Assembly: GCA_019423445.1 (NCBI GenBank)
Contig: JAHZBJ010000023.1
Coordinates: 7,231 to 16,378, forward strand
From: Oscillospiraceae bacterium
GTDB lineage: Bacteria; Bacillota; Clostridia; Oscillospirales; Ruminococcaceae
Length of the DNA stretch: 9,148 nt
Direction: 5' to 3'
Part shown: piece by piece, positions 5,543 to 9,148 of the stretch
Layout of the letters: each line of letters begins with the position of its first letter
Position numbering within the stretch: the first letter of the stretch is position 1
Notes under the pieces: generated by a model
What the model was told of the DNA's origin: nothing
The model's input: only the letters and a program-made list of their open reading frames with translations
Databases searched by the model: none
Program-made: the position numbers and the translations under genes

Positions 5543-6742
5543 ATGCTTCCCCTGGAGGAAGCAGTAGCGCTGATGGAGGAGCAGGTCTCCCCCTTTGCCG
5601 GCGAGGAGCTGGTTCCCCTGGAAGAAGCCCGGGGCCGGATCCTCAGCCGGGACATCGCCGCTGCCCTGGACAATCCTCCCTTTGACCGTTCCCCGCTGGA
5701 CGGCTATGCCCTCCGCGCCGACGATATGGCCGGTGCCACCAAGGAAGCCCCTGCGGTTCTCCAGGTAGTGGCGGAGGTTTGCGCCGGAGGCTGGTTCGGC
5801 GGTACCGTGGAGCCGGGGCAGGCGGTGCGGATTATGACCGGAGGGGCCATCCCTGCCGGGTGCGATTGTGTGATCCGCCAGGAGGATACCGACTACGGCG
5901 AGGATACCGTACATATTTACAAGGCGGTGGAGGCTGGACAAAACTACTGCTGGGCCGGGGAGGATATCCGGAAGGGTTCCATCCTGATGCGGGCGGGGGA
6001 GAAACTTACCCATGTCCATATCGGGGTCCTGGCGGGACAGGGTCTGGTCCAGGTCCCGGTGCTTCCCAGGCTCCGGGTCGCTCTTATCAGCACCGGGGAT
6101 GAGATCGTCCCGGTGGGGACCCCTCTGGGACCCGGAAAGATCTACAACAGCAGCCTGTTCATGCTCCGCTCCCGGTTGGAGGAACTGGGGGTGGAGGTGG
6201 TCCTGGCACGGAGCATGGGGGACGACCCAGCTCAGGTAGCCGCTGCGGTGGAGGACGCCTGCAGCAAGGCCCATGTGGTAATCACCACCGGCGGCGTATC
6301 GGTGGGGAAGAAGGACATCCTCCACGAGGTACTCCCCCTCTGCGGGGCTCAGCGCCTGTTCTGGCGGGTGGAGATGAAGCCCGGCACCCCTATCCTCTGC
6401 GCCCGGCGGGGGGACGTGCCCATTTGCTGCCTTTCCGGCAACCCCTTCGCCACCATCGCGACTTTCGAACTTATCGTCCGGCCCATGCTGGCAAAAATGG
6501 CCGGGGATCCTGAGATGAGTTATCGCCGCACCACCGGCCGGATGGCGGAGGACTTCCTCAAACGCAGCCCCGGCCGCCGGTTTATCCGGGCCCACTACCG
6601 GGATGGCATTGTCACCCTGGGCAAGCAGAACCACTCTTCGGGGGCGCTGTACTCCATGGTGGGCTGCAACTGCCTGGTGGATATCGAGCCGGGAAACCGC
6701 GGCCTTCGGGCCGGGGACCGGGTTCGGGTGGTACTGCTGTGA
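5543..6742 (+). CDS. moeA: Molybdopterin molybdenumtransferase MoeA
   Basis: MoeA hydrolyses adenylylated molybdopterin and inserts molybdate (or tungstate), completing the cofactor. The 399 residues match the usual length and show the four-domain order: N-terminal 'PPFDRSPLDGYALRA' (45-59); domain 2 'GQAVRIMTGGAIPAGCDCVI' (92-111) and 'GEDIRKGS'; the MoCF domain from about 176 with 'ISTGDEIVPVG' (182-192), 'GPGKIYNSS', 'ITTGGVSVGKKD' (247-258), 'MKPGTPI' (278-284) and 'LSGNPFATIATFE' (297-309); then a C-terminal beta domain with 'GRRFIRA' and 'GALYSMVGCNCLVDIEPG'. I choose ATG 5543: AAGGAAGG lies 7 bases upstream and the protein then starts like other MoeA proteins. A GTG at 5525, overlapping the previous stop as GTGA, would add six residues and is possible. 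The gene is 21 bases before moaC. Confidence 0.93.
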   Translation: MLPLEEAVALMEEQVSPFAGEELVPLEEARGRILSRDIAAALDNPPFDRSPLDGYALRADDMAGATKEAPAVLQVVAEVCAGGWFGGTVEPGQAVRIMTGGAIPAGCDCVIRQEDTDYGEDTVHIYKAVEAGQNYCWAGEDIRKGSILMRAGEKLTHVHIGVLAGQGLVQVPVLPRLRVALISTGDEIVPVGTPLGPGKIYNSSLFMLRSRLEELGVEVVLARSMGDDPAQVAAAVEDACSKAHVVITTGGVSVGKKDILHEVLPLCGAQRLFWRVEMKPGTPILCARRGDVPICCLSGNPFATIATFELIVRPMLAKMAGDPEMSYRRTTGRMAEDFLKRSPGRRFIRAHYRDGIVTLGKQNHSSGALYSMVGCNCLVDIEPGNRGLRAGDRVRVVLL

Positions 6743-6763
6743 CCCCATGAAAAGGAGAAAACC

Positions 6764-7279
6764 ATGTCCGATATCACAGAGAAAATGAATCATTTTGACG
6801 CCCGAGGAAACGCCGTGATGGTGGATGTCACCGAGAAGGCTGTCACCTGCCGGGAGGCTACCGCGGTGGGAAGCATCCGGGTGGGAAAAGAGACCTATGA
6901 GGCCATCGAGGGCGGGACCGCCAAAAAGGGGGACGTCCTGGGGGTGGCCCGGGTAGGGGGCATCATGGCCGCCAAACGTACCTGGGAGCTGATCCCCATG
7001 TGTCATCCCCTCCCTCTGGGGAAGTGCTCGGTGGATTTTGTGATGCACCCTGAGACCCATACCGTGGAGGCCCGGTGCACCGTCCGTGTCACCGGAAAAA
7101 CCGGTGTGGAGATGGAGGCCCTGACAGGGGCTTCGGTGGCTCTTCTTACCATCTATGACATGTGCAAGGCCATCGACAAATCCATGGAGATCCAGTCGGT
7201 CTACCTGCTGCGGAAGACCGGCGGCAAAAGCGGGGATTTTGTGAATCCTCTCCACCGAGAGGAGGCTGCTCATGATTGA
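6764..7279 (+). CDS. moaC: Cyclic pyranopterin monophosphate synthase MoaC
   Basis: MoaC converts the MoaA product, 3',8-cyclo-GTP, to cyclic pyranopterin monophosphate, the first stable Moco intermediate. The 171 residues are within the normal range. Conserved blocks are 'HFDARGNAVMVDVTEK' (10-25), 'KKGDVLGVARVGGIMAAKRT' (54-73), 'IPMCHPLPLGK' (77-87, with the active-site histidine), 'GVEMEALTGASVALLTIYDM' (113-132) and 'CKAIDKSM' with the catalytic lysine and aspartate, ending 'LLRKTGGKSGDF'. The ATG at 6764 has AAAGGAG 6 bases upstream. Its last 8 bases overlap the moaA start, giving translational coupling between consecutive enzymes of the pathway. I see nothing odd in the sequence. Confidence 0.95.
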   Translation: MSDITEKMNHFDARGNAVMVDVTEKAVTCREATAVGSIRVGKETYEAIEGGTAKKGDVLGVARVGGIMAAKRTWELIPMCHPLPLGKCSVDFVMHPETHTVEARCTVRVTGKTGVEMEALTGASVALLTIYDMCKAIDKSMEIQSVYLLRKTGGKSGDFVNPLHREEAAHD

Positions 7280-8249
7280 CGCGGCAGGACGGACTATCGA
7301 TTACCTTCGGGTATCGGTGACTGACCGTTGCAATCTCCGGTGTGTGTACTGTATGCCGGCCCAGGGAGTTGAGCCGGTACCCTATTCGGAGCTGCTGACT
7401 TTGGAGGAAATGGCCCGAGTCTGCGCCGCTGCCGCCAGGCTGGGGGTCACCAAGATCAAGCTTACCGGGGGGGAACCCCTGGTGCGCAAGGGCTGCACCC
7501 ACCTGGTGGAGATGCTCAAGGCGATTCCGGGGATCCAGGAAGTCACCATGACCACCAATGGCGTTCTTCTGGCCCGGGAGCTGCCCGGCCTGGTAAAGGC
7601 GGGGCTGGACGCGGTGAACATCAGCTTGGATACCCTGGATCCCGCCCATTTTGAGACTCTCACCAGATTCCCTCTGGAGGGAAATGTCCAGGAGGCTATC
7701 GATGCTGCCCTGGCGGCTGGGATCAAAGTGAAGGTAAACAGCGTGGCCATAAAGGAGTACAACGGGGAGGACCTGGTGGAATTGGCTGGTTTGGCCAGAG
7801 ACCGGGCCATCGACGTACGGTTCATCGAACTGATGCCGATTGGTTTCGGGAAGAACCTGACCCCTGTTTCCAATGAGGAAGTCCGCCAGCGCCTGGAACA
7901 GGAGTTTGGCCCCATGGAGCCCTATGCGGGGCGGCGGGGCAACGGCCCGGCGGTGTATTACAGTGTTCCGGGGTTCACGGGGAAGGTGGGGTTCATCAGT
8001 GCCATCTCCCACGAGTTCTGCGAAAGCTGTAACCGGGTGCGCCTCACCAGCACGGGTTTTTTGAAGCTCTGTCTCCATTACAGCGACGGGGTAAACCTCC
8101 GGGAGCCCATCCGGGCGGGGGTCGGAGAGGAGGAGCTGGCAGAGATCATCCGCCAGGCCATCCTCAGGAAGCCCTTGCACCACACCTTTGGAAGCGGCTG
8201 CCCGGCCTCCAACATCGAGCATCATGCCATGTCCCAGATTGGGGGCTGA
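7272..8249 (+). CDS. moaA: GTP 3',8-cyclase MoaA
   Basis: MoaA is the radical SAM enzyme that starts Moco synthesis from GTP, working with MoaC just upstream. Both iron-sulfur sites are complete: the SAM cluster C20, C24 and C27 ('DRCNLRCVYCMP') and the C-terminal substrate-binding cluster C250, C253 and C267 ('HEFCESCNRVRLTSTGFLKLCL' read in two parts). Other marks are 'KLTGGEPLVRKG' (63-74), 'TMTTNGVLL' (92-100), 'VNISLDTLDP' (115-124), 'VRFIELMPIG' (182-191) and the C-terminal 'MSQIGG', whose double glycine is needed for activity in known MoaA proteins. At 325 residues it is of normal length. The start ATG at 7272 overlaps the end of moaC; GAGAGGAGG lies 5 to 13 bases upstream. After the stop there is an unusually long 189-base gap. 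Confidence 0.96.
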   Translation: MIDAAGRTIDYLRVSVTDRCNLRCVYCMPAQGVEPVPYSELLTLEEMARVCAAAARLGVTKIKLTGGEPLVRKGCTHLVEMLKAIPGIQEVTMTTNGVLLARELPGLVKAGLDAVNISLDTLDPAHFETLTRFPLEGNVQEAIDAALAAGIKVKVNSVAIKEYNGEDLVELAGLARDRAIDVRFIELMPIGFGKNLTPVSNEEVRQRLEQEFGPMEPYAGRRGNGPAVYYSVPGFTGKVGFISAISHEFCESCNRVRLTSTGFLKLCLHYSDGVNLREPIRAGVGEEELAEIIRQAILRKPLHHTFGSGCPASNIEHHAMSQIGG

Positions 8250-8250
8250 G

Positions 8251-8393
8251 CTGCCGGCCCGATGCAAGGGAGAGTGCGGCAGCGGGGCGCTGACGCCAAG
8301 AGGAGCCGTTCCGGTCCAGCCCCGGTCCTCTGCGGCAGGGGAGAATCCGAATTGAGAAATCCCAGGCCGGCAGGGATGTCCCCGGCGGCCTGG
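8251..8393 (+). other. Unrecognised GC-rich structured segment between moaA and the MOSC gene (candidate leader RNA)
   Basis: The 189-base gap at 8250-8438 has no gene but strong pairing potential. A perfect 9-bp closing stem pairs 8251-8259 (CTGCCGGCC) with 8365-8373. Inside are GGCG-CTGA-CGCC (8286-8297), and a stem of AGAGGA (8299-8304)/TCCTCT (8326-8331) extended by CCG/CGG across a bulged G. TGCGGCAG occurs twice (8275-8282, 8331-8338). The 3' strand of the closing stem also lies in an alternative hairpin, CCAGGCC (8362-8368)/GGCCTGG (8387-8393), so the two folds exclude each other, as in riboswitches. No T-run follows, and the ribosome binding site is 30 bases further on. I do not recognise a known RNA class, and high GC content makes some pairing likely by chance. 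Confidence 0.45.
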
Positions 8394-8438
8394 CAAAGAC
8401 ATTCAAAAGAACAAGCATAAAACGGAGGAATCTTTACA

Positions 8439-8888
8439 ATGGGCAAAGTGATTGCAGTGTGCATCAGCAGAGAAAAAGGCACAGCCAAGGAGAATGTCCA
8501 TCACGGGAAATTCATTGAAAACTTCGGTATCGAAGGGGACGCCCATGCCGGAAACTGGCATCGCCAGGTAAGCCTCCTGTCCTACGAAAAGGTCCAGGAG
8601 TTTAACGCCCGGGGGGGCAACGTCAAAGACGGGGACTTCGGAGAGAACCTCCTGGTTTCCGGCTATGACTTCAAAACCCTGCCGGTGGGGACCATCTTCC
8701 AGTGCGGCGATGTGGTGCTGGAACTGACCCAGATCGGCAAGAAGTGCCATCAGCACTGTGAGATCTTCCACCGGGTGGGGGACTGCATCATGCCCCGGGA
8801 AGGGGTATTTACCCGGGTTCTCCATGGCGGAGAGATCAAGGAAGGGGACGAGCTGGTGATTACCAGCCAGCCGGTGGAGATCAAGTAA
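8439..8888 (+). CDS. MOSC domain protein
   Basis: A 149-residue stand-alone MOSC (Moco sulfurase C-terminal) domain, the usual size for the short Firmicutes form. Family marks are 'VCISREKGTAK' (7-17), 'IEGDAHAG' (31-38) with the conserved D/H pair, 'VSLLSYE', 'DGDFGENLLVSG' (64-75), 'LPVGTIFQCGDVVLELTQIGKKC' around residues 81-103, and C103, C107 and C116 in the final cysteine region, where MOSC proteins carry the conserved cysteine thought to handle sulfur. MOSC proteins bind Moco or act in sulfur transfer to it; no exact role is known for this short group. The ATG at 8439 has GGAGG 10 bases upstream. It lies 13 bases before the mogA/moaB-type gene, a common pair in anaerobes. A 189-base structured gap separates it from moaA. 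Confidence 0.9.
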   Translation: MGKVIAVCISREKGTAKENVHHGKFIENFGIEGDAHAGNWHRQVSLLSYEKVQEFNARGGNVKDGDFGENLLVSGYDFKTLPVGTIFQCGDVVLELTQIGKKCHQHCEIFHRVGDCIMPREGVFTRVLHGGEIKEGDELVITSQPVEIK

Positions 8889-8901
8889 AGGAGGCCGCGC
8901 T

Positions 8902-9148
8902 ATGTTTCGTGTAGGCATTATCACTGCCAGCGATAAGGGAAGCGCCGGCCAGCGGGAGGACCTGAGCGGTCCTGCCATCCGACGGCTTCTGGAGGAGACC
9001 GGGGAGTATACCGTGGCCCAGTATGTCATTCTCCCGGATGACCGGGAGATGCTTCGGGATACCATGGCCGCCTGGTGCGACCAGGGCCTGGTGGACCTTA
9101 TTCTCACCACTGGGGGAACCGGCTTCTCCCCCCGGGATTGCACCCCGG
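8902..9148 (+). CDS. MogA/MoaB-family molybdopterin adenylyltransferase, N-terminal part (cut by window end)
   Basis: The first 82 codons of a gene that runs past the window edge; no stop is reached. The protein begins MFRVGIITASDKGSAGQREDLSGP, read in two halves, then 'PDDREMLRDTM' and 'VDLILTTGGTGFSPRDCTP'. 'ITASDKGSAGQREDLSG' and 'TTGGTGFSPRDCTP' are the substrate-binding loops of the MoaB/Mog family, which adenylylates molybdopterin before metal insertion by MoeA. MogA and MoaB cannot be told apart from this part. AAAGGAGG lies 7 bases before the ATG, an ideal ribosome binding site, and the gene starts 13 bases after the MOSC gene, so it is part of the same operon. Confidence 0.92.
   Translation, partial: MFRVGIITASDKGSAGQREDLSGPAIRRLLEETGEYTVAQYVILPDDREMLRDTMAAWCDQGLVDLILTTGGTGFSPRDCTP

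Noticed and set aside
5318..7273. 651-codon open frame on the minus strand, antisense to moeA and moaC
   Set aside because: Composition is rich in His, Gly, Pro and Arg with no domain pattern; it is the mirror of well-conserved MoeA and MoaC coding sequence in GC-rich DNA.
8394..8438. Internal promoter just before the MOSC gene
   Set aside because: The AT-rich stretch has no -35/-10 pair with acceptable spacing.

Overview
This window looks like chromosomal DNA from a Gram-positive anaerobe of the Clostridia, most likely an Oscillospiraceae-type gut Firmicute. The inference rests on GC-rich Firmicutes-style genes with strong GGAGG-type ribosome binding sites, a YitT-family protein, a PflX-type radical SAM activase, and a Clostridia-type molybdopterin-binding protein with a cysteine-rich tail. 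No species can be named from the sequence alone. I see no insertion sequences, phage genes, CRISPR arrays, tRNAs or rRNAs.

Layout. (1) 1-420: 3' end of a YitT/DUF2179 membrane protein and its terminator; a strong promoter for the next operon overlaps that terminator. (2) 496-2255: a two-gene, translationally coupled operon encoding a PflA-like radical SAM protein and a DapF-fold amino acid racemase that resembles the histidine racemase CntK. (3) 2338-3471, minus strand: a single-domain EamA/DMT transporter and a LysE-family amino acid exporter. (4) 3586-4134, plus strand: an XRE-cupin regulator, divergent from the LysE exporter, with two good facing promoters and small palindromes between them. 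(5) 4223 to the end: a molybdenum-cofactor (Moco) operon. It has an extended -10 promoter, a leader RNA matching the Moco riboswitch architecture and an intrinsic terminator, followed by a MoeA-like molybdopterin-binding protein, moeA, moaC, moaA, a MOSC protein and a mogA/moaB-type gene cut by the window edge.

How the genes work together. MoaA and MoaC make cyclic pyranopterin monophosphate from GTP. MogA/MoaB and MoeA adenylylate molybdopterin and insert molybdate (or tungstate). The MOSC protein and the Cys-tailed MoeA-like protein probably act on the finished cofactor or hand it on. Molybdopterin synthase (MoaD/MoaE) is not in the window. The leader RNA and terminator suggest feedback control by the cofactor itself. 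A second, unrecognised structured segment fills the unusually long moaA-MOSC gap. The regulator, exporter and racemase regions look like amino-acid metabolism and efflux, with no visible link to the Moco genes.
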